A DNA stretch of 64,000 nucleotides from Amaranthus tricolor (GCF_026212465.1 NC_080058.1:8547485-8611484); one strand, 5' to 3'; shown: positions 25,009 to 38,440, counted from the first letter of the stretch. Made by a program: numbers and translations. Notes: a model not told the origin generated them from the sequence alone.

Positions 25009-25010
25009 TA

Positions 25011-26394
25011 ATACTTTAAATTAGAATTTGATTCCTTAACCTTATATTACAAATATGTTACTCCAACCATTGAGTTTATAAGCTATAGTAATTTTTATCA
25101 TGCACTCTTTAAAAGGGGGTCAAAGTTAAAATTACAAAGCGCCAGGCCCCCATATGGCTTCACTCATGAGTATAAGCACTATATACATTACCATATAAAG
25201 AACAAGAAATTGAATAAAGTGATCTTATAAATAAAATGAAGAGTTTGCAAGATATGGGGAGGAGAAAGTAAAAAAACACAAAATCAGAAATTATAACGTG
25301 TAACTTATGTTTTCATAATGCAACCCCAAAAACATGCCTCCCACATTCCCCGTCTCATACAATCAAAAAACTTGTCTTATCCATCAACAATTGAACTATT
25401 CCATTATTTTTATAACCATCCTAATTGTTGTTCATAGAGACAAAGATTACTAATTAACTAGTTAAGGAGTATATATTTTATATTTCCCAAATTCAGTCTT
25501 ATATCTGGATAAATGACCGTTATGTTCAATTTTTGGGCTTTAAAGCAAAAGATAAAAAACAGTCCCTAAAAATTTAAGGCGTAATAAATTATATAATACT
25601 TCTTTTTGTTTTATATTGTTTATATTTTAACTATTTTATAAAAATCTCTAATAAAAACTAATATTACATATTAAAAAAATATAAATTATATCTAATTAAT
25701 TCATGTTGATATCAACCAAGCTTATATATGAAAAATATTTTTGGGCCCTTACAAATTTGGAATTCTGAGCGATAGTCCATTTTATCCTTATTAATCTACG
25801 GTCATAAATGAGTTAAATAATCTAATAATATCAATTATTAGCATATAAATTTTTGATTTTGAGGTTATCTATATATGAACATTTTTAACTCTATATTTTT
25901 GTAGTTATGCAACTGAAGATGACCTTTTCCGTAACGAATCTGTAGTTTTTTATGCTACAAAAAATTAATTTTATGTTTATGAACGTGATAGATGTGATTG
26001 ACGACCATAAATTTTATTTCTAATATCCATGACAACATATATTGTCCATCGCATATCGGCATATGCAAGTGTCCATCACCCTCAAATAACTAAATAAGTA
26101 TACATTTCATGGGAAATTGTCCGTTTTTATTTGAAATTTTCATTTATGTGTTACAGTTTTTAAAATATGTATTCAAAGCTAATATGGACCTATTAAACAT
26201 TTTTCAGTAATCGGTATTAAATGGTGGAAATGGTAATAAAAAGTTAGTGTAATTTTGGTAGGAATATTAGATGTACAAATTTTATTTAATTGCAAGCCCA
26301 CGGTGTACGTGTAGTCGCGAGTCAAATACAAGAAAGTTAGGACAAGAAACTTGCTAATTTCGATCAATTAAATTGCTCAAAGGAAAAAGATGTT
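25011..26394. other. Intergenic, no gene seen
   Basis: AT-rich, with short unconvincing open frames only. Confidence 0.4.
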
Positions 26395-27020
26395 TGGTTG
26401 GGTTTTTTTACTGATAAGCTAATAAAGCAATGAAAATGTGGATTAAAGCTATATGATGAAGAGATCTAGGCTGTCGAGAATCCCCTAAAGTCTTGTATGA
26501 TCAATTCTCATTAGTGTCTATGAAAAGTCGGATTAATCACGTGGTTAAACATGATCTTGTTAATCTCAAACTCTTGCTCTGTTGATTAACTATTAGATTT
26601 AGACCCTACTAATTTGATTCTCACACGCAAGTTTTATTGAACGAATTAATAAGAATTTAACTAAAATTTACCCTAAATCAAAGTCGATCCCAATCTCACT
26701 CGCTAGTTCTATTGACTAGTCCGACAAAGCATGTTTAATTAGGCTTATTAGCACAATTCGACCACTTTAATCCTAGTTTCATAGACACATTTAAGAATCA
26801 AATCATACTTGACTTATAGGTTTAAACCCTAACCCTAGAAAATGAATCTACTCACTAATCATGGTAAAAGCAATAAATACAAACTCTAGGATGATACTAG
26901 ACATAACTAAGAATGAAATTAATGACAAATTCAGAAAAACAATAATTAAACTCCAAGAACACAACAATTAAATCAAAAAGCAATGAATGAAGAACAAGAC
27001 TAATTCTTTATTGAAGGATG

Positions 27021-27060
<40 letters not shown>

Positions 27061-27775
27061 GTTCACTAATGGAAGATTAAACTAGTACAAGAAATTAAAA
27101 ACAAAGGAAATTAAATGTTAAATAAAAACTTACAATACTCAATGAAAGATTAATGAAAGAACTGAATAAAGAACTAAATTGAAAGATGAATTCTTGAGTA
27201 AACTAATGAAAAAAGGAGTAAAATTCAAAGGAAAATGATAAAGAAGGAGAGAAAAGAGGAGGAAGGAGCCTTCCCCAATGGAGACTTAACCCTAATTACT
27301 AAAAGCTAATCAATGTTTAAGAAAATTGTCGCTTAAAATAAATTCCGTGCAGCCTAGAAGTGAATCAGTTGGGTCGGCGTTCTAAGATGTTGCATTACTG
27401 CCGAGTTGTCTTTGGGCGCTGGAAAATTACAGCAACTTTAAACGGTCGTCATTTCTTGCTCGGTTTTCAAAATTGGACATATAATATATCGTTGGAAAGC
27501 TCTTGAAATATAGTTTCCAATGCCACAAACCTTGCATTAATGTGATCTTAGTTGAACATCTTCACCCGAGCTAAAATCCCCTTAGTAAACTCCGTCATCA
27601 TTAGAACCATAAGAATTATACTTAAAACAATCAAACCACTCAAAATCAACATGAATAACCAAAACGAGTAAATTAGCATAAATCTTCAAAATAAGCACGA
27701 AATTACTAAGAATGAACATCATTAAGAAGTATAAAATGATATAAATAAGTGCAAATAATTGCACTTATCAATCTC
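26395..27775. mobile_element. Non-coding retroelement-like block
   Basis: A 1.4-kb stretch without coding capacity, with an A-rich interior, an AAT microsatellite (27025-27058) and a GC-richer patch at 27340-27560 containing GTTGGAAAGCTCTTGAAAT. The makeup resembles the block at 18745-20030. Borders and class are uncertain. Confidence 0.3.
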
Positions 27776-29584
27776 TTGATAAATTTAATGGTCATGTTTA
27801 TTCTTCTTCAAGAATTTTATTTTTCTTCACAAAATTTATTCTAATGAATTACCATTTGAATATGTAATATTAGGTGGTAATGAAAAATTGTGAACAAAAA
27901 CTTTTTTATGATCAAACTTTCATTACCATGAAAATAAAATGATACATATCATAAAAATTTATACTACAAATTATTTTCAATACCACTAATTAATAATGTC
28001 AACCAAACCAGCCGTTTATATACTATGAAGTATGCACCATGAGTCCATGCCTCACACTTCATTTACTAACCCGCATATTTATGTTCCACTTAACTAGCGT
28101 AAAGTAACTCTCATACTCTTTAGAATTTACTCTACTACTTAACCTACTAGCTTACTAATCTTGGTACACATTATTTTAATGTCATTAAATTTATGTAAGA
28201 CTTTCTCTTTATATATTCTAGATGCATTAAAAAGGGTCCTTAAAATAAATATTTGCCATATAACTTATTTATTGCAAGGCTAATAAATTTATAGAAGTAC
28301 TTTTTCTATTCTTTCTTTCCTATTTTTTCTTGAATAAAAAATTCACAAAGTTACTATTATAATTCTTTCATTTTAGGATATTTTGTAGGACAATAAAAAT
28401 CTCATTTATCTAACACAATTTACTAAAAAAATATTACATATTTATGTTTTTAATTATTTGGGTCTCTCACATTAATGGCATCATTCCTCTCAGTATAACT
28501 TTTGCCTGTTTTTATTAATGCCCTTTATTTTTGTTTTATGATTGAATGTTATAATAATAATTATTACTTATTCCAATCAATAATTATTATTAATAAATTT
28601 TTAACCCTTATTATTATTCTCCTTAGTTACTTCTCATACTCTAAATAAGATCAAAGGGAGTAATAAGATAACATATTTTTTTAAATTAAATTTAAATAAG
28701 TCATATATGATAAAATCTTAATCAACTAATCAAAAATAGAGTCTTTACAGGAAATGTAAATATTTGTTAATAAATAAAGAGAGATTGATTATGTAAATGA
28801 AATTAAAAAAAGAATTAAAAAAAAATTAAAATATATGTATGAGATAAAAAAATTCTAAGTCTATTTTTAAATGTGAAAATGAATTGAATAATTTAAAATA
28901 AAAAAATAAAGAAATTGAGTAGGAGAGACAAAGTACTTCTCAACTGTCCTTTATTCAAATTTATATATTCTTTTTGTCTCTCTTATTTTGCACCTATTGT
29001 AAAATGGGTGAATTTTAGTGAAAAAAGAAATAAAATAAAAAAAGAAGTTAGGGATAAAAATAAGTAGTTAAGATAAAGATAGAGTAAGAAAATTATAAAT
29101 GAAATTAAAAGAAAAATAGTGAGACACTCGTACAAATTAAAATAAAAAATAATATAAAATAAGACCTAAATGAAATATATTGCTTTTCATGACTAGGGCC
29201 ATTTAAGAAAATGTTCACGAATCACGATTCATGAATGATTAAATATAAAAAGACAAATGATATGAGTTTATTTTCCTACATGTGAAATTTCTAAAAGTTG
29301 CCTTGGTTTAAAACATGCCATAATTCTGCACACAAACATTCAATGAATGATGTTGTAATTGTCGTTAGAATGTCTTATCCATGATTATGGGATTACTCAT
29401 TCTTAATTCACCACATAATTTTGTTTTTGGTTATTCATTTGTTAATACTCACACATCATAGTCACGAAGAGGACGTATCTGTTTTTTATTTTCTTACATC
29501 ATAAATTTTGAAATGAGACAGTTTAACGGTAGAATTATCTTTATTAGATCGGTTCAATGTACAATTTTTAAGTGACTACTTATT
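27776..29584. other. Intergenic, no gene seen
   Basis: Very AT-rich. Near 28640-28665 the phrase ATCAAAGGGAGTAATAAG looks like the right end of a Stowaway-type MITE without an identifiable left end. Confidence 0.35.
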
Positions 29585-29860
29585 GTCAAGGAACCAACTC
29601 AACCAAAAGTTTAAGCGGATGGTTGAGGCCTCAAGATGTTATATACTCTCACACAAAAGCCCTTTGGGCTAAAACTGTGGATGCAACATAAGTATTCCTC
29701 ATACCTACTGCTAGATAATCCACTTTATATGAGAGGTGGTTGAAATTCGAACCTGTAACCTCTTGTCACACTGGCTTCTGATAGCATGTCAAAGAACCAA
29801 CTCAACCAAAAGCTTAAGCTGATGGTTGAAGCCCCAAAATATATTATATACTCTAGCACT
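29585..29860 (-). repeat. tRNA-derived SINE-like repeat (copy 2)
   Basis: On the minus strand: TTTTGGTTGAGTTGGTTCTT (A box TGGTTGAGTTGG), GTGTGACAAGAGGTTACAGG, B box GGTTCGAATTTC, then a tail with AGCCCAAAGGGCTTTTGTGT and AGTATATAACATC. Same family as 18091-18365 and the cluster at 42925-43735. The head phrase occurs again at the other end, so copies may be joined head to tail. Confidence 0.65.
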
Positions 29861-31639
29861 TATATACTCTAGCACTTATAACCTTTATAATTACTTGCAA
29901 TCTTAACGTAACCAATAATAACATTAAAGTGATTACTTACAATTTTAAAGTGATTATTTGCAGTTTTAAGTGATTACTTTATCAAGTTTTGAAGTGATCA
30001 CTTACAATCTTAAATTGATCAATTAAAAAAAATAAATTGATTGTATGGCTCCACCTCATAGTGATACAGTTTATACAAGACTTGGTTATTTATAAAGATG
30101 ACTAAAATGTCTAATTGTACAAGATCCTTACAAATAAGAGTTTTAAAATTTTACGGTATAAGATCCTTAAAAAGTATCTCTGTTTAATTTGCCAGATATT
30201 ATCATCCATAAATTTTTTTTCTTTTTATTTTGAAAGAAGAATTCTTAACTTTGACGATGACGGGACAACCCTTCTTTACCATTTGAAGTGTGGATAGATT
30301 CTCAAGCCTTGAAAACTTATTCCCGAATCATTTTGTTGTTTTCAAATGATGAAAGAAATCAAACATTCAACTTAATTATGTATGTAACTCAAAAGAAAGG
30401 ATAATTGGTCTCTAGCTATGCTTTACTTAAGATGGTCTTTCGTGTCATGCTTTACTTTTTATATGAATTCGGATATTATTTTATTATCACTAATAATACC
30501 TCGTCACACCTAAGATAAGATAGTGGTAACTATCAAAGATATTGTATTAAGCATGTTTGTGCTCAAGCGTATTTTTTGTTTATTAATTTTCTTAATTATA
30601 GTTAATAGTGATTATTGTACATTTATTCAATTAGGCTACCCCATCTTTAATATGCCACTGCTCGTAAGAGATTTATTAATTTTGTTTAGTAAGAGTAAAA
30701 GTGTAAAATTAATACTAAAGTCTTTTGATGATAAATACTCTCTCATTTTAGTAATTTTTTCTTATTTATTTATTTTGTCTAACTTTTTTTATTAGGTCAG
30801 TTGATTAATTTTGTTCTATATCCTTTTATGGTATGTCACATTTAAAACTTTAACATGTAAGGGTAAAAAATAATTGTTAATTTTACAAACGAAACTCTGA
30901 CGAAATTTCATCCATTAATTAATGCCTATGGAACTTTAAACCCTGAATCCATCACTATTTGTACATGTAGTTAAGTGCAAGTTGTTCTTTTCATTTAGCA
31001 TGCTTGAGCTATAATTGGTGGAATTATAAATTTTAGGAATGTGGTGCTAGACCATGCAGAGAATTTCCTTCTACTCCAAGAGAAAAATATGTCATTTGGT
31101 CCTATCCATCCTAACATCCTTTTTAACACTATTAGTAACACAAGCTTCTTAGAAAATAAAGTAAAAGTGACCATTAACTATTAAGTGTAAGAATAATATT
31201 GAGAGTCGTACATAGTGTTGTCTATAAGAATTCCTAATTTATCATCCAAAAACTTGAAAAAAAAAAAATTCATGTCTCCTTTTATCTTGCTTTACTTTTC
31301 ACCTTTAGCAAGGACATCATGAATATATAATCCCAACATAACTTGAAAGTAAATAGTGGACAAAATATACTCTCACCATCGCACCCATTTTGTATTAATT
31401 ATCATTTTGGTATGTCCTGCTCATTCTGCATTAATTGTCATTTTGATTCATCTTACTCATTTTATGTCATTCACTTTCTTTTAATCTCATTTATACATTT
31501 TAACTCTTTATATTTCATTCACATAATTAATTTTCACTCTTTATTTATTAGGAATATCTACTTTTTTATTTGCTCCTAATTAACCAAGATAGGAGAGTGA
31601 AAGAAAAGGGAGTTGACCTAATTGTCCATGCCAAGTGAC
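29861..31639. other. Intergenic, no supported gene
   Basis: Short open frames of 60-90 codons occur on the plus strand but show no recognisable domain and have AT-driven composition (Phe, Ile, Leu, Lys). Confidence 0.35.
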
Positions 31640-32300
31640 GGCTAAGTCAAGCCAATCATGTATGAATGATAACTTTTGTTAGAGCTCTCTCTATCTTTGA
31701 GAATTGCTCATGTGTGTTGTATGCTTTGTTAGGTTGAAAGGAGAGTTATTAACCTCACTTAAGGATTAAAAGTATAAAGTTAAATTGAATGTTTATGTTG
31801 TGTCAAAGTTTAAAAAAACAAATATGCAAGTTAGCGATGAATGACAATAACAAGTAAATAATCAAGATAAAGATTTTAAGGCGGTTCACCAAACATAGGC
31901 TACATCCACCATCTAGCCTAGGATTAATATTATATGTTTAAAGGAGATATTACAAAACTTGAAGGAATTACAATAGAGTATTAGTGTGGGAAAAGAGGAG
32001 CTTAAAATAGGGAGTAAATACACAAGCAAGAAGGAGCTCACTAATGAGGCTTTGGTACAAGTAATAACATAGATACAAGTGTGTTTATATGGGGGAGTAT
32101 AGGGAAAAAAAGGGCCAGCAGCTGTATCAATGAGATAGCAAGCAACAGATCTTAGCAAAAGGGTCAGAGACATGGCTCGACCTCTTGCTCGATCGAGCGA
32201 CCAGCAGGGGGCGTTTTTCAGCTTTCTGATCTTTGTCTTTCCTCTTCCATGCAACTCCACGGTCTCTAATGCTTCTTACACTTGCACTTAGGACTGATTT
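31640..32300. repeat. Non-coding repeat-like block with GCTCGATCGAGCG motif
   Basis: GC-richer than its surroundings. It includes ATGGCTCGACCTCTTGCTCG and GATCGAGCGACCAGCAGG near 32172-32206, a self-complementary theme also seen at 45420-45520 and 46660-46710. It is probably part of a non-coding retroelement family; ends not defined. Confidence 0.35.
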
Positions 32301-32999
32301 TAGGCACTCTTAGCTTTCACATGTAAAGATTTTACTTCCAATAGTACCATGCACTATTGATTTCCTTACAAACCAATCACTTTATCCTTTTCTAACCTTA
32401 ACTAATTAAAAGTGATTAATTTACTTAATCATGATTTGATTAGTTAGTAACATAAGTCACCAATAATTCTAACATAGGTGAAGCAAGTAGTAAGTAGTAA
32501 CAACACATGTAGAGACTAGAGAGTGGTTTAACTATCTCAAACAAACTATTGACACTTTCTTGCAAATGTATCACCATCCATCCTATTCAATAAAAATCAC
32601 CATTTGAAGCTATAATTTTAGGTTTAGATCACTTCGCATGATTGTTTCGACTCTTTTGCTTGGCACATTTTACAAAGTGGATTAGTTTGTTATAGTATTG
32701 AAGTATATATGAGTTATGCGACTTTTTTTGAATTATCAGGGGTAGGCTGAGGAAATAAGTTTTAGGTGAATCAATTTAAAGACTTAATCCAATAAGTGAT
32801 ATTTGCTCTTTAATTGAAATAAAACTCGATATTGAGAAAAATAATTAGTAAATTAGGGGTGATTATGTGTCAAATTTGGTTTAAGAACGAGAGGCTACCT
32901 ATTGAGTAATCAAAATACTTCTATAAAAGTATGGACGAGAGAATTGATTAGAATCTAACCAAACAAATAAAAGTTATTATAGGTTAGTTGAAGATGTGA

Positions 33000-33665
33000 G
33001 GTCACTAAAAGTAAATAGTAATAATATAGTTAGCTGAAGATGTAAAGGAAAGGGATAGAGAAGAAAGAAAGAGAAGAAAAATAAAAGGAGATAAACTTAT
33101 TTGAACGGATTGAAGGAAAATAGAAGGGAGAGAAAGAAAATGGAGAAAATTAACCTTTTCACTATGTCTGGATGGAGGAATTTGGAGGGAAATGAAAAGG
33201 AGGAATTCAAAAAGAAATGCTTTTCTTTGTTTGAATAACAATTTAAGAGAAGGAGGAATTTGGAAGGAAGAAAAATGGAGGGACTAATGTCTCAATTATC
33301 AATAATTACTATGAGTATATATGTTTTAGTATTGTTGTATAATAAATTATTTATTCACTTTGATAATGATAATATCATAACAAATACAAAGATTTAATAA
33401 CATCATTATTCATATCAGTAAATATTTATAGCATCCGTGTTTTACAAGAAAATCTATCTGATTGTTATCTAAACAAAGGAAAATCCGTCCCTCCAAATCC
33501 TCTCCTTTCCTTTTTTTTTCCAAATCCCTCAACCCAAACACAATATAAACAAAATCATTGACAAATTTTGTTAAGAATACAATTTCTCCATAAGTGAAAA
33601 GATTAGAAAGGAAAATACTCATTTTTCCTTCCTTCCCTTCTAAACAAACAAGATGCATTGTTCCT
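33000..33665. repeat. Nested MITE remnants with purine/pyrimidine inverted arms
   Basis: GGAGGAATTTGGAAGGAAGA and related purine-rich text at 33040-33285 is mirrored as CCGTCCCTCCAAATCCTCTC at 33487-33510, and TTGTTTGAATAACA near 33228 faces GTTATCTAAACAAAGG near 33464. Between them, 33289-33444 is a copy of the repeat at 13061-13235. The reading is one element inserted into another. Confidence 0.45.
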
Positions 33666-34560
33666 TTTTACCTATCTCTTCCTTTCCCATCTTTTAAATT
33701 TTCTTCTCTTTCTTAATTTTCTCTCCTAATTTGTGATTCCAAATAAATATATTTATTAATAGTTTAAATAGCAATTCACAAGCTCCAATCCAAGAGTAAA
33801 AATGAACCCAAATCTTAAAAGCATATATCCAAGAGTATATATACATAACATAGAATTCACACTTAAAAAGAAGGACAATTAAATCCATTCACATATTTTT
33901 ACTGTATGTAAAAGGGTCTCAAAGAGGCAGCCAGAAGCCCAGAACAAGATAGTGAAATCAAAAGTATTTATAAAAATGGATAATATAAAATGAATAATAA
34001 AAACAATAAAACACAAGTATAACATAGTCCATGTGCTACCACGTTATTTGCAAACATAACCCATAACAACTTCTATAAAATTGGTACCTACTTTTTTGAG
34101 TATTTTCAAGGGAAACATCTACCAATACTCTCTATATTGTTAATTTTATAGTTGTCTTCACTCTTGAGTGCACCACAAGCACATCAAAATTTTAAAAAAC
34201 TATTCTGAATAATTTTATTTATTATCTATTTGCTGTAAAAATTACTATTTATTAATCTAAATAATTTAATCTTATTTTTTTTTTTTTTCTAACAACAACC
34301 CTTAGTACATTTTAAACGGCTACTATAAGTAGTTTGAACTTGTTCGTACTTTGCTTTCAATCTAGAGATTATTCATAGCAGATGGACAATAAGTGAGATT
34401 ACTTAGAAAATATAAAAAAGTTAGATTACTTATATATAATCAATAATAGAGATTATTCACAGCCGATGGACAATAAATAGAATTATTCAAGACAATTTTT
34501 CCACAAAATTCTTTCAATTGTGCCAATATCCAATGCTTTCGATCAAAAGTCAAAACTAAT
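33666..34560. other. Intergenic, no gene seen
   Basis: AT-rich sequence up to the hAT target duplication; nothing else supportable. The phrase GAGATTATTCA-AGC-GATGGACAATAA occurs twice (near 34366 and 34449). Confidence 0.4.
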
Positions 34561-34568
34561 GCCGTAAT

Positions 34569-37053
34569 TAGGCATGGCCACGGGGCGGGTTACCCGGAAC
34601 CGAACCGGTCCCGAACCGCTTGGAACCGGATCCGGAACCGGAACCGTTTGCGACAGGTTCCGAACCGCCCCGAACCGCGAAACCGTGAAACCGCCGGAAA
34701 AAAAGTTGCCGGAACCGTGAAACCGCTGGAAAAAACCATCGTGAACCGGGTAAAAAACCCACGGTTTGGAACCGGAACCGGTCCGGTTGAACCGGCTCAA
34801 CGGTTCCGTGGAACCGGAACCGGAACCGGGACCGGTCCGGTTGAACCGGCCCACCGGTTCCATGGAACCGGTTCGCCAAAATATGACCGTTTGTTACCGT
34901 TAACTAGCCGTTGCATTCTCCTCTATATATACTCATCACTTTCAATCATTTTCATTCACAACTCATCTCTTCTCCTACTCTCTCTACTTAATTCTTTAAT
35001 TACGCAATTATTCTCTTAATTACATAATTAGTCTTTTAATTATTTCTTAATTTAGTTAGTTACATAATTAACTATTTATTTATTTCTTAATTCTATATTT
35101 CTATTATTACTTCAATATTATCAATCATGTCTTCATTTTTGAAAAAAGCCACAAAAAAAAGTTACTAAAGTGGCAAAATCATTGGGAGGTTCCAGTTCGT
35201 CCAAAAGAAAGGCCACTTCAAGAACTTTTGTTTAACGAACCTGCTTTTAGTTTAATCCTTGGGGGTAGCTTATTACACATACGTTGTTGTGCGCATATAA
35301 TTAACTTATCTTGCCAAGCAGGCATAAAACAATTAAGTGATTTATTAGAACCAATTAGGGATATAGTGAAATGGCTTAGGATCGGAAAAATAAAAAGACG
35401 ATATAAACAATTATGTGACCAATACCAACTTAAAAAAGTGTATTGGTCATTAGATACTCCTACACGTTGGGGCTCAACCAACAATTTATTAAGAAAGGCG
35501 ATTGCTTATCGTCCAGTAATAACACAACTATATAGTGAGTGTACAGATAGTTTCATAGCTGATGACACTTGGGAATTAGCTATAGATGTACATAACATAT
35601 TAGAAGCGTATGACCACGCGACTAAGATTTTTTCTTATGTTTATGAACCGAACGTTCACTTAGTAATAAGTGAATGTATTACTATTTTTTATCATCTCCT
35701 TAAATATACACATGAAGATACTAACCCAAAATTGAGGCCGATTCTTGCAGATATGATGGAAAAATGGCAAGCATATTTTACCGATTTTCCTTATATTTAT
35801 GGAATCGCAACCATTTTGGACCCACGTTTTAAAACTGAGGTCCTTACTAAAGTAATAGGATTTTATTATCAATCGTTAGATCGCCCGTCTACTGATGTAC
35901 ATAATTATGTAGGAACATGTAAAAAATATTTAGCAGAACTCTATGATTTTTACGCTAGTGTATATAACCCGAAACGCGATATGTCTAGGCGTGCTAGCGT
36001 TTCGGCACGTCCCTCTTACTATAATTCGGTAATATCTAACATAATGACTCAAGATGATAGTTTTCTAGGATCATCTTCTTCTTCCTCGACCTCATATTTA
36101 GAACTAGATAGTTATCTTAAACACCACTTTGAAATAGACCAAAGTATCTATGATATTTTGGAGTGGTGGAAAGAAAAATCTGTTAAATTTCCCATTTTAT
36201 CGAGAATTGCAAAGGATATCCTTGCAATTCCCGCGTCAACAATTGCGTCGGAGTCTGCTTTTAGTGCAGGTAGAAGAGTTTTGGACGAAAAACGATCTCG
36301 TCTTGCTCCACATAGTATTCAAATATGTGTTTGCAAGAAAGATTGGGATCAAGCGGAGATTCGAACACAAGGACTAAGGAATGATGATGATCAAGACGAC
36401 GATGATGATCCATGGATGATGATGGATACATCTGCATCATCGTCAGGAGGAGAGTCAGCGGAAGCATCTAATCAACCACATGATGACGACGAAGACGAAT
36501 AGGATCAATCCGACAAACGACAACGATAAATTAACATTCAACAACTATAAATAAAAGGTATGACAAAGAACTACGTGGGCTTTGATTCCTTCGGGATACG
36601 TAGGCAGCTTAGTATTCATTTGGGTACTAGGTTCAAGTCCATTTTCTCCCTCTTTTTTTATTAATCATCTTTATCGACATTATCATTGATTCGTTTCTTA
36701 TTAATTTATTTTTTTCATTCTTTTTAGTAAATATTTCAATAACGATGACAACTTGACGTGCAATGAATTTCGCTAATAATCAAGTAATCATCAAAGGTAC
36801 GTCCGCGATATTATAGTATTTTTTTATTATATAAATATTTAAAGAAAAAATAAAAATGGAACCGATGGTCCGACCCGCCCGTCCCATGAGTTGGAACCGC
36901 CGGAACCGCCTCATGAACCGCCAAGGAACCGTTTGGAACCGCCCGGAACCGGAACCGTTCGCGATAGGTTCCAAATGGAACCGGAACCGGGTGGAACCGG
37001 AACCGGATGGAACCGGAACGGAACCGGACCAACCCGGACCGTGGCCATGCCTA
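34569..37053 (+). mobile_element. hAT (Ac-like) DNA transposon, ends intact, transposase broken
   Basis: 2,485 bases. Terminal inverted repeats are TAGGCATGGCCACGG (34569) and its complement (ending 37053). The 8-bp target duplication GCCGTAAT lies at 34561-34568 and 37054-37061. An 8-bp duplication and short ends define the hAT superfamily. Both subterminal regions (34600-34870 and 36860-37030) are packed with GGAACCG in both orientations, probably transposase-binding sites. The inside carries a promoter-like CTATATATACTC and the broken transposase. An identical duplication and identical 15-base ends suggest insertion was not very old. Confidence 0.93.
35127..36502 (+). pseudogene. Ac-like hAT transposase, internally deleted and frameshifted
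   Basis: The protein would cut and paste the element. The C-terminal two thirds is open at 35228-36502 (424 codons): LGGSLLHIRCCAHIINL and DTPTRWGST belong to the RNase H-like catalytic region, and YLELDSYLKHHFEID through ASTIASESAFSAGRRVLDEKRS is the hAT dimerisation domain. An acidic Asp/Ser-rich tail follows. The ATG at 35127 begins MSSFLKKATKK, a typical N terminus, but an A-run slip leads to a stop within 14 codons. The BED zinc finger and the sequence up to the catalytic region are missing, joined near 35228. So the N-terminal half is deleted and the element is probably non-autonomous. Confidence 0.88.
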
Positions 37054-37061
37054 GCCGTAAT

Positions 37062-37664
37062 CGTGTTTGTTCGTACTTTGCGCTTCTTCTCTTCACCTTA
37101 AAACATAAAAACAAGTTTTATTCGGTATCCAATTTAGTTCACATAGATTTATACTCTCGCCCGGGGGCGTTCCAAATTGACTCGATCACATTACGGTTCA
37201 ACTCCGTCAACAATAAGAAATATATTAGATTATTATTCGATTTACAACACTAGAGTGATGATGAAGGACAAGGTAGGTCAGCTTCCATGTAAGGGTAGGC
37301 AAATTCAACCAACAAGGAGGCCCACTCAGACTTTTACATAGTCTTGATTACATTATGATTAAACACTTGTTTTAAGGAAAAAGGGCAAGATCCCAACTGT
37401 GAAGATGACGACCCATAACATAAATCAAAGAGATACCGACACTTTATAGTAATACTTGCACACAAACAATCCAGCTTAACCTTCATTAAACACCCACCTA
37501 AACCCAGAATTCTGCTTTCATCACTCTATCTGTCAGTCTACTCTTATTAAACATGAACAAAATAACAATTTAAGACTGCGGAACAGAGAAAATCTAGGTC
37601 CAAGTCTAACCAGGCCATAGACTAACTCATTTAATTAAAAATCAAATAAATGTTGAATTATTAT
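37062..37664. other. Intergenic between hAT element and MITE
   Basis: No ORF or repeat of note. Confidence 0.4.
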
Positions 37665-37672
37665 GTAGCACA

Positions 37673-37856
37673 TAGAGGTGTTTATTCGAGTTATCAAACT
37701 GATTTCAGATTAGGTGTTTCAGATTGTCTTGAAAAGGATTTTGTGTCTATATTGTTTTTTACATTATTTAAAATCATTTTTGAAGTCGAGTCACATCGGG
37801 TTCAGTTATAAGGTCGGGTACATTTCGGGTCATCGGGTCTGTTTTGAACACCTCTA
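37673..37856. mobile_element. hAT-type MITE with perfect 8-bp target duplication
   Basis: 184 bases starting TAGAGGTGTTTATTCG and ending GTTTTGAACACCTCTA. GTAGCACA flanks both sides (37665-37672 and 37857-37864). TAGRGGTGTTC ends with 8-bp duplications mark hAT MITEs. The interior has GGGTCATCGGGT-type text, related to the fragment at 60811-60965. Confidence 0.85.
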
Positions 37857-37864
37857 GTAGCACA

Positions 37865-38440
37865 ATCTAGAACAATGACAACATATTTGGTTTGGTTCGG
37901 TCCACCCTATACTTATCCATGATAGAAGTATACATTCGGACATTCAGACGAGTTTCATGTATGATATCTTGGTTTTGGTTAATCTCAAGGTTTGTAACAT
38001 TTTGATTTGATTTCTATATGCGGGTTATTTCGAGTCAAGTTAAGTCATACTCATTTTCAGATAATCGGGTCAATTTTAGACAGCTCTAATCGAGATTTCA
38101 CCCTTCATATTGAATGGAAATATAATCAGCTTAAACAAAGTATAAAAACAGTGCAATTGTCAGAGGAATTAATTGAAAGGAGAGAGAAAGGCAGAAAGGA
38201 GACATGAAGAGAAAGACAATAAAAAGAGTTCCAGTACAACTACAACTGCCAGGTTCAGGGGTTCCTTGGAGTAGCAATAAAGACTTTCTCTTTCCTTCAT
38301 TATCCCTCTTTCTGCTTCATCCTCCCAACCCAACAGCAGTATCAGAACTATGTAAGCAACAAGAGTAAAAATGAGTACAATCTTTTTTTAAGAACAAAAG
38401 TTGGCATTCATTTCTTACCTTATCTTTTCCAATCCAAAAA
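37865..38440 (+). promoter_or_regulatory. Upstream region and leader of the formin gene
   Basis: Contains a pyrimidine-rich stretch (CTTTCTCTTTCCTTC near 38285) common in plant 5' leaders. No clear TATA box was identified. The hAT MITE ends about 580 bases before the start codon and could influence expression. Confidence 0.35.

Noticed and set aside
34540..37114. Several overlapping open frames rich in Arg/Gly/Pro on both strands at the hAT ends
   Set aside because: They are translations of GGAACCG subterminal repeats, which lack stops in many frames; not proteins.
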